Positions 50,180 to 59,743 of a stretch of DNA of 64,000 nt are shown here, in pieces. Source of the DNA: JALZKA01 sp963701205 (GTDB lineage: Bacteria > Actinomycetota > Thermoleophilia > Solirubrobacterales > 70-9); the NCBI GenBank assembly GCA_963701205.1, contig OY969575.1, positions 186,001 through 250,000 of the forward strand, read 5' to 3'. Position numbers and translations under genes: made by a program. The first letter of the stretch is position 1, and each line of letters starts with the position of its first letter. The notes under the pieces are model-generated. The model was given only the letters and a program-made list of their open reading frames with translations, searched no databases and was not told where the DNA came from.

Positions 50180-50986
50180 CTATAAGACTTCGTGCTCGCG
50201 GGTGCCGGGCTCATCGCCAGAGAGCTCGCGAACCGCCTCCTCAGGATCCGCGGCCCGCATCACGCTTTCGCCCACCAGGACCGCATCGACTCCGATCCGC
50301 TCCAGTTCAATCACCTGATCGCGGCTGCTGTACCCCGATTCCGCAACCACCGTTATCCCGGCCGGCACGTCCACGATCAGCTCGGCTGTCGTGTCGATGT
50401 CGACCGACAGATCGCGGAGATTCCGGTTGTTGATTCCGATCACGTCAACGTCCCGTTCCAGCGCGATTTCCAACTCACGGCTGTCGTGCACTTCGACAAG
50501 AGTGTCCAGGTCAAGAGCCTGCGCCTCCGCCTGCAGCCGACCCAGGTCGTCCGGACCAAGCGCTGCAACGATCAGCAGCACTGCATCGGCACCATTGACG
50601 GCCGCCTCGACGAGCTGATAGGTGTCGATGACGAAGTCCTTGCGAAGCAGCGGCAAGTCGCACGCTGCCCGCGCCGCGCGCAGGTCATCAAGCGAGCCTC
50701 CGAACTCGGATTCCTCCGTCAGGATCGAGACCGCGGCCGCACCACCGCGTTGATAGGCGGGAATCAAGTTGTCGATTCCCGCTCCGGGAAGGATCTCACC
50801 GGCGCTGGGAGACCGGCGCTTGAACTCCGCGATGACGGATATTCCGGGACGAACGAGGGCCTCCTTGAACGGGCGATCGTCGCCGCGCGCCGTCAGCTGC
50901 GCGCGCAGATCGTCCAACGAAAGCCGTTGACTTCGAGCCGCAACCGTTTGGCGCGCCGCCTCGACCAGCTCATCGAGCCTGCTCAT
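50180..50986 (-). CDS. trpC: Indole-3-glycerol phosphate synthase
   Basis: 268 residues. IAEFKRRSPSAG (catalytic Lys, about 50-61), LTEESEFGGSLDDL, LLRKDFVID, EVHD, INNRNL and AESGYSSRDQV are all present. ATG at 50986 lies 49 bp after the trpD stop. Confidence 0.97.
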   Translation of the reverse strand: MSRLDELVEAARQTVAARSQRLSLDDLRAQLTARGDDRPFKEALVRPGISVIAEFKRRSPSAGEILPGAGIDNLIPAYQRGGAAAVSILTEESEFGGSLDDLRAARAACDLPLLRKDFVIDTYQLVEAAVNGADAVLLIVAALGPDDLGRLQAEAQALDLDTLVEVHDSRELEIALERDVDVIGINNRNLRDLSVDIDTTAELIVDVPAGITVVAESGYSSRDQVIELERIGVDAVLVGESVMRAADPEEAVRELSGDEPGTREHEVL

Positions 50987-51035
50987 GCGGGCAGAGGCTA
51001 GCTGCGCGACCGAAGCGAAGCGATCTCGGCCCGGC

Positions 51036-52073
51036 TCATGCCGCCGCGCTGAGGCCACTCGATAGCGCGACCAGCTCAGCCAGAACCTGCAGGGCCGCAC
51101 CCCCGTCGATCGCCTCGCGCGCGAGTTCGATCCCCTGCTGCAGGCCATCGGCACCGCCCGCCACCAGGATCGCTGCTCCAGCGTTGACCAAGACCACGTC
51201 CCGGGCCGGGCCCGTTTCAGTCCCGTCGAGCACGGCACGCACGATTGCTGCATTGTCCTCCGGCGAACCGCCGGCGATCCGCTCGAGCGGCGCCTGCGTG
51301 AGGCCCAACTCGGCCGGAGACGCGGTCCACTCCCGGGTCCCGCCGTCGGCAACCTCGACGATCCGCGTCGATCCAGAGACCGAGATCTCATCGAGGCCAT
51401 CGTCGCCGGATACCACCAGCGCTCGCTCGCAACCGAGCGCGACCAGGGCTTCCGCAATCGTCTCTTGGTAGCGGCGATCAGAGACACCGAGGAGTTGTCG
51501 CGAGGCACCGGCCGGGTTTGTCAGCGGCCCGAGAAAGTTGAAGATCGTCCTGACTCCCAACTCCTTGCGCACGGGCGCCACGTGCTTCATAGCTGCGTGG
51601 TGGCGCGGCGCGAACATGAAGCCGAACCCCACTTCGCCGATGCAGCGGGCAACCGCGGGCGGATCGAGGTCGATCCGCACACCGAGCGCTTCTAGCAGGT
51701 CGGCCGAGCCGGAACGAGACGTATTCGAGCGGTTGCCGTGCTTTGCAACCGGGAATCCAGCGCCGGCTGCCACCAGGGCCGCTGCGGTCGAGATGTTGAA
51801 GGTGGACGGACCACCGCCGGTTCCCGCCGTGTCAACCAGGCCGTCGCTGTCGATTTCCACCGAAGCGGCAAGCCGGCGCATCGTCCTGGCGAGCCCGGTG
51901 AGCTCGGCGACGGTTTCGCCCTTGGCGCGCAGGCCAACCAGGAACGCCGCTGTCTGGACCTCGGATGAACGGCCCTCCATGATCTCGTCCAGCACAGCTT
52001 CGGCATGGTCAGCGCTCAGGTGAGTGCCGGTGGCCACGGCATCAATCGCGCGGGTGATTACCTCGTTGGGCAT
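51036..52073 (-). CDS. trpD: Anthranilate phosphoribosyltransferase
   Basis: 345 residues. DTAGTGGGPSTFNIST (PRPP site, about 81-96), KHGNRSNTSRSGSADLLEALG and FAPRHHAAMKHVAPVRKELG match TrpD. It transfers PRPP to anthranilate. ATG at 52073 lies 3 nt after the trpG stop, and trpC follows 49 bp downstream. Confidence 0.97.
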   Translation of the reverse strand: MPNEVITRAIDAVATGTHLSADHAEAVLDEIMEGRSSEVQTAAFLVGLRAKGETVAELTGLARTMRRLAASVEIDSDGLVDTAGTGGGPSTFNISTAAALVAAGAGFPVAKHGNRSNTSRSGSADLLEALGVRIDLDPPAVARCIGEVGFGFMFAPRHHAAMKHVAPVRKELGVRTIFNFLGPLTNPAGASRQLLGVSDRRYQETIAEALVALGCERALVVSGDDGLDEISVSGSTRIVEVADGGTREWTASPAELGLTQAPLERIAGGSPEDNAAIVRAVLDGTETGPARDVVLVNAGAAILVAGGADGLQQGIELAREAIDGGAALQVLAELVALSSGLSAAA

Positions 52074-52076
52074 CGC

Positions 52077-52637
<561 letters not shown>

Positions 52638-52639
52638 GC

Positions 52640-54037
52640 TCAGGACCACCCCGGTTGTTCAACGGCCAGCTCAACCGCCCGAAACACGGCCTTCGCCTTG
52701 TTGACCGACTCCTGGAACTCGTAGGCGGGGTCGGCGTCGGCAACCGTGCCACCGCCCGCCTGAACGTGCGCCACCCCGTCCTTGACGACGACGGTTCGAA
52801 TGTGAATCGCCGTATCGAGGTCACCGTCGAAGCCGAGGTAGCCGATCGCGCCTCCATACGAGCCGCGCTTGTGCGGCTCAAGCTCGTCGATGATCTCCAT
52901 CGCCCGAACCTTTGGCGCTCCTGACAACGTTCCCGCCGGTAGCACGGCGCGCAAAGCCGCCATCGCCCCGATGTCCTCCCGCAAGGTGCCGATCACGCGG
53001 CTGACGATGTGCAGGACATGGGAGTAGGTCTCCACCACCATCAGCTCGTCCACCGTGACCGACCCGAAATCGCAAACCCGCCCCAAATCGTTGCGGCCGA
53101 GGTCCACCAGCATCACATGCTCGGCCCGTTCCTTCGGGTCGGCAAGCAGCGCCTCGGCGTTGCGCCGATCCTCGGCTTCGTCGGCGCCGCGGGGATATGT
53201 GCCGGCGATCGGGCGGGTCTCAATCCGCCGTCCGTTGACCTTGATCAACGGCTCCGGCGAAGCTCCAGCGATTTCGAACTCGCCAAAATCGAGGAAATAC
53301 ATATAGGGCGAGGGATTGACCGTTCGCAGACCCCGGTAAATCGAGAACGCCTCGACGGGAACCGGGCTCGAAAATCGCTGGGACGGAACCACCTGGAAGG
53401 CGTCCCCCGCGTGCACATAGTCGATGATCGTTGCCACGTTGGCCTCGAACTCCGTGCGGGTCAGGTTCGACTCGAATTTGACCGTGGCGGGATCGCCGAC
53501 GCTGGCGGGCGACGACGGCACCGGCTGGGCGAGTGCCTGCCTGGCTGCTGCGATCAACCCGTCCGCATCCTGATCGCCCGCGAACGGATACGCGACCAGT
53601 GCAACCTCGTGCTTCGCGTGGTCGAAGATCAGCATCAGGCGACACACCATCAGCGCCATGTCGGGGAGGCCGAGCGGATCCGGGTTGGGATCGCCAAGGG
53701 GCTCCACGGTGCGCACCAAGTCGTAGCCGAAGAAGCCGACGGCACCACCCGCGAACGGCAGATCGCCATCCAGCGGACTCACGTCGTAGTTCGCTACGAA
53801 CTCGGCGGCCAGCGCGTACGGATCGCCACCGTCGGCGAGGCGCCACTCAAGGGTCGCGTCGGGAAGGAAGCCCAAAAACGAGTAGCGACCCAACCGACCC
53901 TGCTCGGCCGACTCAAGCAAGTAGGCCGGGCCGTCAAACGCCTGCCGCAGCTTCAAGAAGGCGGAAACCGGTGTCTCGCAGTCGTCAATGAACCGCTCGA
54001 CGACCGGACTCACGCCCGGCTCAGCGGCGGCGGGCAT
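52640..54037 (-). CDS. trpE: Anthranilate synthase component I
   Basis: 465 residues. Chorismate-binding domain: PSQRFS, SPEPLIKVNGRRIETRPIAGTYPRG, ERAEHVMLVDLGRNDLGRV, TLSGAPKVRAMEIIDELE and RGSYGGAIGYLG. The N-terminal domain begins with SPVVERF. ATG at 54037 overlaps hisIE by 17 bp; GTG at 54013 is possible. It may be feedback-inhibited by tryptophan. Confidence 0.96.
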   Translation of the reverse strand: MPAAAEPGVSPVVERFIDDCETPVSAFLKLRQAFDGPAYLLESAEQGRLGRYSFLGFLPDATLEWRLADGGDPYALAAEFVANYDVSPLDGDLPFAGGAVGFFGYDLVRTVEPLGDPNPDPLGLPDMALMVCRLMLIFDHAKHEVALVAYPFAGDQDADGLIAAARQALAQPVPSSPASVGDPATVKFESNLTRTEFEANVATIIDYVHAGDAFQVVPSQRFSSPVPVEAFSIYRGLRTVNPSPYMYFLDFGEFEIAGASPEPLIKVNGRRIETRPIAGTYPRGADEAEDRRNAEALLADPKERAEHVMLVDLGRNDLGRVCDFGSVTVDELMVVETYSHVLHIVSRVIGTLREDIGAMAALRAVLPAGTLSGAPKVRAMEIIDELEPHKRGSYGGAIGYLGFDGDLDTAIHIRTVVVKDGVAHVQAGGGTVADADPAYEFQESVNKAKAVFRAVELAVEQPGWS

Positions 54038-54641
54038 TCAGCGCCTCAAGGACGGATCCAAAGTCGAGATCGCGCGACCTAAGCAGCACCATCAGGTGGT
54101 AAAGCACGTCGGCGGCCTCGCTCGCAACCCGCTCATCGGATTCTTCGCGCGCGGCCCGTGTCACTTCTTCGGCCTCCTCGGTGACCTTCGCTGCGATCAA
54201 CCCCGGATCATCGAGCAGTTCAACGGTGTACGAGCCCCGGGGACGGCTTGCCTGGCGGTCCCGAAGGGTTCGCTCGAGCGCCGCCAACGCCTCGTGCGAG
54301 GCCGGGACCGGTTGGGCGCCATCGGCTTCGTCGCGGAAAAAACAGCTTCGCTCACCGGTGTGACAAGCCGGGCCTGGAGCGTCAACGAGCGCCACCAGAG
54401 CGTCGGCGTCGCAATCGAAGCGCAGCTGGCGAAGCCGCATCACGTTGCCGGACGTGGCGCCCTTTCGCCACAGCTCGTTTCGCGATCGGCTCCAAAAGTG
54501 GACGTCGCCCGTCTCTCGCGTGAGCCGCAGCGCCTCGGCATTCATGTAGGCGACCGTCAGCACCTCGCCCGAGGTCCAATCCTGGGCGACGCACGGAACC
54601 AGCCCGTTCTCGTCAAAACGGATGGTGTCGGAGTCAGGCAT
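54021..54641 (-). CDS. hisIE: Bifunctional phosphoribosyl-AMP cyclohydrolase / phosphoribosyl-ATP pyrophosphatase
   Basis: 206 residues. HisI domain (1-110): VAQDWTSGEVLTVAYMNAEAL, FWSRSRNELWRKGATSGN and Zn/Mg ligands in DCDADAL...GPACHTGERSCFF. HisE domain (about 120-206): RPRGSYTVELLDD, KVTEEAEEVTRAAREE and DVLYHLMVLL. ATG at 54641 has TACACT 6 nt upstream. Fused HisIE is uncommon in actinobacteria, which usually have separate genes. It leads the trp transcript. Confidence 0.95.
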   Translation of the reverse strand: MPDSDTIRFDENGLVPCVAQDWTSGEVLTVAYMNAEALRLTRETGDVHFWSRSRNELWRKGATSGNVMRLRQLRFDCDADALVALVDAPGPACHTGERSCFFRDEADGAQPVPASHEALAALERTLRDRQASRPRGSYTVELLDDPGLIAAKVTEEAEEVTRAAREESDERVASEAADVLYHLMVLLRSRDLDFGSVLEALNARRR

Positions 54642-54647
54642 CCGCTG

Positions 54648-54653
54648 AGTGTA
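54648..54653 (-). promoter_or_regulatory. -10 element of the hisIE-trp operon (leaderless)
   Basis: TACACT, minus strand, 6 nt before the ATG at 54641. With no leader there is no room for trp attenuation by a leader peptide. Confidence 0.5.
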
Positions 54654-54678
54654 TGAGTCCGGCAGAATGGGCATCCGT

Positions 54679-55980
54679 ATGCAGGAATACCTCTTCGAGG
54701 CCCGACAGTTGCAGGCGCTGTCGCTGGGGGTCCACATCCCGCTCGTGTGCTTCGGGATCGCATTCCCCGCGATGGTTCTGTTCGCCGAAGGACTCTGGCT
54801 GAGAACTGGAGACCCGACCTACAAGGCGCTCGCCCGCCGATGGTCCAAGGTGATGATGATCCTCTTCGCCGTTGGCGTCGTGACCGGCACCATCATCTCC
54901 TTCGAGCTCGGGTTGCTCTGGCCTCGTTTCATGGAGCAGTGGGGCGAAGTCTTCGGTTTTGCATTCGCCCTGGAGGGTTTCTCATTTTTCGTCGAGGCGA
55001 TCTTTATCGCGATCTACGTGTACGGCTGGGACCGACTCTCGCCGCGTGCACACTTGATGGCTGGGATCCCAATCGTCATTGCGGGGGTCACCGGTTCAAC
55101 GTTCGTTATCGCAGTCAACGGCTGGATGAACAACCCCAAGGGGTTCGACGTTCTCGCCGGTGGGCCGACCAACGTGCGCCCACTGGAAGCGCTGTTCAAC
55201 TCCAATCTTTGGCACGAACTGGTCCATATGTACGTGGCCGGCTTTCTGGTTTGCGGATTCATCGTTGCCGGGGTCTATGCCCACGCACGGTTGCGCAACC
55301 GCCGCGACCGCTACCACCGCGCCGGACTGATCATTCCGCTGGCCTTTGTGGCGCTGGCGGCCCCCGCGCAAGTGGTGATCGGCGATTGGTCGGCGCGAAC
55401 CGTCGCCACGAACCAGCCCACCAAGCTTGCCGCTTTCGAGGGACTTGAGCAGACGACGCAAGGTGCGGGTCTCACCGTCGGTGGGATCTACGTGGACGGC
55501 AAAGTTTACGGTGGAATCGAGATTCCAAAGCTGCTTTCCATCTTGGCGTTTCACGATCCCGACGCCACGGTTCAGGGCCTCGACACCGTCCCGAAGTCCG
55601 ACCGGCCTCCGGTGGCCGTGGTCCGCAACTCGTTTCAGGTGATGGTCGCAATCGGGATGTTCCTCGTGGCATTGAGCGCGTGGTTCTTGATTGCGCGTCT
55701 GCGATCCGGCCGCCTACCTGCATCGGCCTGGTTTCTGCGGGCAACCGTGGCCGCCGGGCCGCTCGCGGTCGTGGCGCTGATCGCTGGCTGGATCACCACG
55801 GAGGTCGGCCGCCAGCCCTGGATTGTCTATGAACTGATGCGAACCGAGGACGCGGTTACCGGCGCCGACGGCATCCCGATTGGCTACGCGACCATGGTCG
55901 CCGTGTATCTGAGTCTTGGCGCGACCGTCGTCTACTTGCTGCGACGCCTGGCGCGCACCCCGCCGGAGGCTGAGGGCTGA
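54679..55980 (+). CDS. cydA: Cytochrome bd ubiquinol/menaquinol oxidase subunit I
   Basis: 433 residues with about nine TM helices. With ATG 54679 the haem ligand falls at His19 (LSLGVHIPL) as in E. coli. LLWPRFMEQWGEVFGFAF, the second haem His in NLWHELVHMY, a short Q-loop with TNQPTKLAAFE, and GRQPWIVYE near the end are family features. The short Q-loop marks the CIO-like group. It reduces O2 to water using quinol. ATG 54667 is an alternative start. Confidence 0.93.
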   Translation: MQEYLFEARQLQALSLGVHIPLVCFGIAFPAMVLFAEGLWLRTGDPTYKALARRWSKVMMILFAVGVVTGTIISFELGLLWPRFMEQWGEVFGFAFALEGFSFFVEAIFIAIYVYGWDRLSPRAHLMAGIPIVIAGVTGSTFVIAVNGWMNNPKGFDVLAGGPTNVRPLEALFNSNLWHELVHMYVAGFLVCGFIVAGVYAHARLRNRRDRYHRAGLIIPLAFVALAAPAQVVIGDWSARTVATNQPTKLAAFEGLEQTTQGAGLTVGGIYVDGKVYGGIEIPKLLSILAFHDPDATVQGLDTVPKSDRPPVAVVRNSFQVMVAIGMFLVALSAWFLIARLRSGRLPASAWFLRATVAAGPLAVVALIAGWITTEVGRQPWIVYELMRTEDAVTGADGIPIGYATMVAVYLSLGATVVYLLRRLARTPPEAEG

Positions 55981-57008
55981 TGGCAGCGGATCTCGTCCTT
56001 GGCCTGTTGATCCTCGGCCTCACCGCTTACGCCGTTTTGGGCGGCGCCGACTTTGGCGCCGGTTTTTGGGATTTGACGGCCGGCGGTGCCACGCGGGGCG
56101 CCCGCGTTCGCGGACTGATCAAGCGATCCATGAGCCCCGTATGGGAAGCGAACCACGTCTGGTTGATCTTTGTGCTCGTGATCTTGTGGACATGCTTTCC
56201 CCCAGCCTTTGCGGCGATTATGGAGACGCTCTACGTTCCACTCTTTATCGCGATCGTCGGAATCGTCTTGCGGGGTGGCGCCTTCGCATTACGGGGCGAA
56301 GCGGCGACGATCGCGGAGGCGCGAGCGCTGGGCGCAATCTTTGCCACATCGTCGGTCCTGGTCCCATTCTGCTTCGGCGCGGTGATTGGCGCGGTTGCAT
56401 CTGGCCGGGTTCCGTCGGACGATGCGATCGGCGTGTGGACCAACCCAACCTCGCTACTTGCTGGGGCGCTCGCTGTTGCGGCCGGCGCGTTTCTCGCCGC
56501 GGTGTTCATGGTCGGTGACGCGCAGCGCGCTCAGCTTGCCGACCTGGCCGCGGCGTTCCGACGGCGAGCTCTCGCCGCCGCAATCGTCGCCGGCGGCCTT
56601 GCCGTTTCCGGGCTCTTTCTGGTGCGCTCCGATGCGCCCGCGCTGTACGACGGGCTTATGTCGGGGGCGGGACTTGCCTGCGTCATCGCCTCCGCGATCG
56701 GCGGCCTTGCCACGATCGCTCTCGTCGTTCGCAACGCCGCCGGTCCGGCGCGACTAACGGCCGCCGTCGCAGTCGGGTCGATCCTCGTCGGAATGGCTCT
56801 CGCCCTCAGCCCCGACTTTCTGCCTGGGGAGCTGACACTGAGCGAGGCAACCGCAGGGCAAAGCACCTTGATCCTCACCCTAGTCGGATCCGCCATCGGC
56901 ATGGCGATCGTCGTACCGTCGCTAATACTCCTGTTCCGCCTAACGCTCGCGGGCACCCTTGACCAGGAATTTCACCCAATCGGCGACCGCAAGGGGAACT
57001 CGATTTGA
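55980..57008 (+). CDS. cydB: Cytochrome bd oxidase subunit II
   Basis: 342 residues with about eight TM helices; GGADFGAGFWDLTAG near the N-terminus, SPVWEANHVWLIF and IVLRGGAFALRGE are CydB signatures. ATG overlaps the cydA stop (TGATG). Forms the heterodimer with CydA. No cydDC in the window. Confidence 0.94.
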   Translation: MAADLVLGLLILGLTAYAVLGGADFGAGFWDLTAGGATRGARVRGLIKRSMSPVWEANHVWLIFVLVILWTCFPPAFAAIMETLYVPLFIAIVGIVLRGGAFALRGEAATIAEARALGAIFATSSVLVPFCFGAVIGAVASGRVPSDDAIGVWTNPTSLLAGALAVAAGAFLAAVFMVGDAQRAQLADLAAAFRRRALAAAIVAGGLAVSGLFLVRSDAPALYDGLMSGAGLACVIASAIGGLATIALVVRNAAGPARLTAAVAVGSILVGMALALSPDFLPGELTLSEATAGQSTLILTLVGSAIGMAIVVPSLILLFRLTLAGTLDQEFHPIGDRKGNSI

Positions 57009-57190
57009 ACCGCAACGCCATTCGGGCGCTGACCGTATTTGGCATCGGGGTCGCCCTGATGCTGACGCTGGACACGACCTGGGCGCGAATCATGGGTGTC
57101 GCGTGCCTGGTCGCTGGCATCGGAATGAGCGTTTTCATGATCGCCACGCCGGCGTTCATCGACGACGCTGACGCGGAGTCGGGAGACTAG
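57005..57190 (+). CDS. 61-residue two-TM protein coupled to cydB
   Basis: Two TM helices (about 8-25 and 29-48) and an acidic C-terminus. TTG start overlaps the cydB TGA by 4 bp, with AAGGGGAA about 6 nt upstream. It is in the position of small accessory cytochrome bd subunits (CydX/CydS-like), but it is longer and I see no sequence match. Possible third subunit. Confidence 0.6.
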   Translation: MNRNAIRALTVFGIGVALMLTLDTTWARIMGVACLVAGIGMSVFMIATPAFIDDADAESGD

Positions 57191-57196
57191 GCGCGC

Positions 57197-57526
57197 TCAG
57201 CTGAGCTTCGTGTCAGTCACGCCGGATGCGCCGAGCGCGATTCCGACGAGCGCCAGCAGGGAGAGCACGGCGAACGTCGTCGCCGCGACAGTCACCCAGT
57301 AACCCAACTCTTCGCCGTCAGGCTTGACGTATGCGTCAACGAGCGCGGCAATCGCGGCGCCGACCCCGGTCAGGCACCAGAGCACCAGCAAAACGGTGGC
57401 GGCTGGAGTCGAGTTGAACGCCTTCTCAAGCTGAGAGCCCGCGAGGACGGCCACCCCAACCCCGATGAGCGCGGTCACGGCGAGGGCAATCGCCATCCGC
57501 TCCGATGTGCGTAGTTGCGTGCTCAT
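57197..57526 (-). CDS. Three-TM hypothetical membrane protein
   Basis: 109 residues with TM helices at about 11-29, 42-62 and 80-100 and charged ends. It starts within the era stop (ATGA) and is the last gene of the hrcA-era run. No family recognised. A GCTCAGCTGAGC palindrome covers its 3' end between convergent genes. Confidence 0.6.
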   Translation of the reverse strand: MSTQLRTSERMAIALAVTALIGVGVAVLAGSQLEKAFNSTPAATVLLVLWCLTGVGAAIAALVDAYVKPDGEELGYWVTVAATTFAVLSLLALVGIALGASGVTDTKLS

Positions 57527-58416
57527 TCGATCCCAAGTCTGTCCAGAAGGCTTCCGTCGCGTCGCCAGCGTTCACGAACCCGAACGCGCAGGTCCAGATA
57601 TACCTTGCCGCCGAGCTCCCGTTCAAGCTCATGTCGAGCGGCCGTGCCCACATCGCGAACCATGCGTCCGCCCTTGCCGATCAGGATCGCCTTTTGCGAC
57701 TCGGACTCGGTCCAAACCTGGGCGCGAACCTCAAAGATCCCGTCGTCGCGCAGCTCAGTCCCCTCGACGATCACCTCAACGGCGTGCGGCACCTCCTCGC
57801 GCGTGCGGCGCAGGATCTGTTCGCGGATCAGCTCAGCGAGGTGTACCTCGCTGGTCGCGTCGGTGCGATCGTCGGGCGGATACATGTACGGCCCGTTTGG
57901 CAGCAGAGCCGCCAGCGTCTCGGTCAGCGGCTCCAGGCCCTTGCCGGTTCGGGCGCTGATCGGAAATACCTCGTCAGCGATCTCGAGGGCGGCTACCGCT
58001 GTCAAGACCGCTGCGGTTCGCGGCGTGTTGATGAGATCGCACTTGTTGACCACGCAGATCACGGGCGTTTCGCCACGGGCGGCCAGCAGCGTGTCGGCAA
58101 TGAAGCGATCACCTGGGCCAACACCCTGTTCGCCGTTGACGACGAAAAGGACGCAGTCCGAGTCGCCAAGCTCGCGCTCCACCCGGCGCTGCATGCGCTC
58201 CGTAAGCGAATCTCGCGGCCGCTGAACACCCGGGAGGTCAACCAGCACCATCTGCCAGCCCGCGGCGGTGTCAGTAGCGATTCCGCGCGTCGCCCGGCGT
58301 GTTGTTTGGGGACGATCAGAGATGATCGCGACCTTGGTACCCACGATCGCGTTCACCAGCGTGGACTTGCCGACGTTGGGTCGTCCCGCCAGCCCGATGA
58401 AGCCGGAGCGCGTCAA
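57523..58416 (-). CDS. era: GTPase Era
   Basis: 297 residues. G1 GRPNVGKST near residue 11, G3 DLPGVQ, G4 NKCD and G5 SART-like; the C-terminal KH domain contains GKGGRMVRDVGTAARHELE. Era assists 16S rRNA maturation and 30S assembly. ATG overlaps the ybeY stop by 4 bp. Confidence 0.96.
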   Translation of the reverse strand: MTRSGFIGLAGRPNVGKSTLVNAIVGTKVAIISDRPQTTRRATRGIATDTAAGWQMVLVDLPGVQRPRDSLTERMQRRVERELGDSDCVLFVVNGEQGVGPGDRFIADTLLAARGETPVICVVNKCDLINTPRTAAVLTAVAALEIADEVFPISARTGKGLEPLTETLAALLPNGPYMYPPDDRTDATSEVHLAELIREQILRRTREEVPHAVEVIVEGTELRDDGIFEVRAQVWTESESQKAILIGKGGRMVRDVGTAARHELERELGGKVYLDLRVRVRERWRRDGSLLDRLGIE

Positions 58417-58775
58417 CGCAGCCCGGCCAGCACTTCCGCCTGCAGCGCGAGCATCTGGCCACCATCGGTCTCGTGGTCAAACCCGCAGAGGTGCAGGACG
58501 CCATGAACCGCGGCTTCGACCAGGTCGGTCGTTTGCCCCGGGCAGATCACAACGTCCCCAAGTTCGCGCGGCCCGGCAACGTCGCCGGGCCCGTCAACGG
58601 GGAATGAGAGGACGTCCGTCGGCTCGTCCCGGTCACGGAAGCGGCGATTCAGGTCGCGAATCCGGGCTTCGTCCACCAGCTCAAGCGCGAGGTGGCCATC
58701 GGCAACTCCAGCGCGCTCCAATGTCGCGGCAACGGCGTCGTGGAACTCACCGGGCACGTCTGCCAGCTCGATCAA
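58413..58775 (-). CDS. ybeY: Endoribonuclease YbeY
   Basis: 120 residues, slightly short. Zn site HGVLHLCGFDHE (three His) near 90-101 and LNRRFRDRDEPTDVLSFP are the UPF0054 signature. It processes 16S rRNA 3' ends. Between phoH and era with 4-bp overlaps on both sides. Confidence 0.95.
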   Translation of the reverse strand: MIELADVPGEFHDAVAATLERAGVADGHLALELVDEARIRDLNRRFRDRDEPTDVLSFPVDGPGDVAGPRELGDVVICPGQTTDLVEAAVHGVLHLCGFDHETDGGQMLALQAEVLAGLR

Positions 58776-59743
58776 GAAGTGCTGGTCGCGTGTGCGTCGT
58801 AGGCCGCAACAATCTGCTGGACCAGCTGGTGTCGCACCACATCCTCGCCGCCGAAGCGCACGAACGAGATGTCAGGGACCTGGTCGAGGATGTCGGAGAC
58901 CACGATCAGTCCCGAGCGCTGGTCGCGAGGCAGGTCAACCTGCGTGATGTCGCCGGTGACCACCATCCGCGAACCAAATCCGAGCCGCGTCAGGAACATC
59001 TTCATCTGTTCCGGGCTGGTGTTCTGGGCCTCATCCAGAATCACGAATGAATCGTTCAGCGTGCGGCCACGCATGAAGGCAAGCGGTGCCACCTCGATCA
59101 CGCCGCGTTCGAAGTAGGTGGAAACGCGCTCCGGATCGAGCATGTCGTAGAGCGCATCGAAGAGGGGCCGCAGGTATGGGTCAACCTTGGCCTGAATATC
59201 GCCAGGCAAAAACCCGAGGCGCTCGCCGGCCTCGACCGCGGGTCGGGTCAGGATGATCCGATTGACGTCGCGCCCCTCAAGTGCCGCAACCGCGGCCGCA
59301 ACCGCGAGGAAGGTCTTGCCGGTTCCCGCCGGGCCGATGCCGAAGGTAACGGTGTGCTGGCGGATGGAATCCAGGTAGCGCTTCTGGTTGACGGTCTTGG
59401 GCGAGACGCGGATATTGCGGTGCGCCCAGATCACGTCATCCAGCATCGAGGCCGAGGGCTCGCCAGCGTCGATGGCGCCCGTCACCGTGTCGATCGTGTC
59501 CGGCGCGAGCGAGTGACCACGTTCGATCAGGCCCACGAGTTCATCGACGACGCCGGCTGCCGTGCCCACGTCCCCCTCCTCTCCGTCCAGCGTAAGAACG
59601 TTGCCCCGCAAAAAGACGTCGCATCCGATCCTGCCCTCCAGTTCGCGCAGGACGGAGTCTTCCGAGCCCGCGAGCTCGGCGGCGACGTCGTTATCGAGCG
59701 TAAGTTGCCGACGGGCCAAGGCGTCAGCTTCCCAGACGGTCAC
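58772..59743 (-). CDS. PhoH-family ATPase
   Basis: 323 residues. Walker A GPAGTGKTFLA near 137, FMRGRTLNDSFVILDEAQN (Walker B) and RMVVTGDITQVDLP. PhoH-like proteins are ATPases probably linked to RNA metabolism; the neighbour YbeY supports this. GTG start at 59743 overlaps the yqeY end by 20 bp. Confidence 0.94.
   Translation of the reverse strand: MTVWEADALARRQLTLDNDVAAELAGSEDSVLRELEGRIGCDVFLRGNVLTLDGEEGDVGTAAGVVDELVGLIERGHSLAPDTIDTVTGAIDAGEPSASMLDDVIWAHRNIRVSPKTVNQKRYLDSIRQHTVTFGIGPAGTGKTFLAVAAAVAALEGRDVNRIILTRPAVEAGERLGFLPGDIQAKVDPYLRPLFDALYDMLDPERVSTYFERGVIEVAPLAFMRGRTLNDSFVILDEAQNTSPEQMKMFLTRLGFGSRMVVTGDITQVDLPRDQRSGLIVVSDILDQVPDISFVRFGGEDVVRHQLVQQIVAAYDAHATSTS

Noticed and set aside
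53009..54082. Plus-strand frame of about 357 codons over trpE
   Set aside because: Antisense shadow with no domain; TrpE is complete on the minus strand.
54642..54678. Rex operator upstream of cydAB
   Set aside because: No TGTGA-N8-TCACA-like inverted repeat in the short hisIE-cydA gap.
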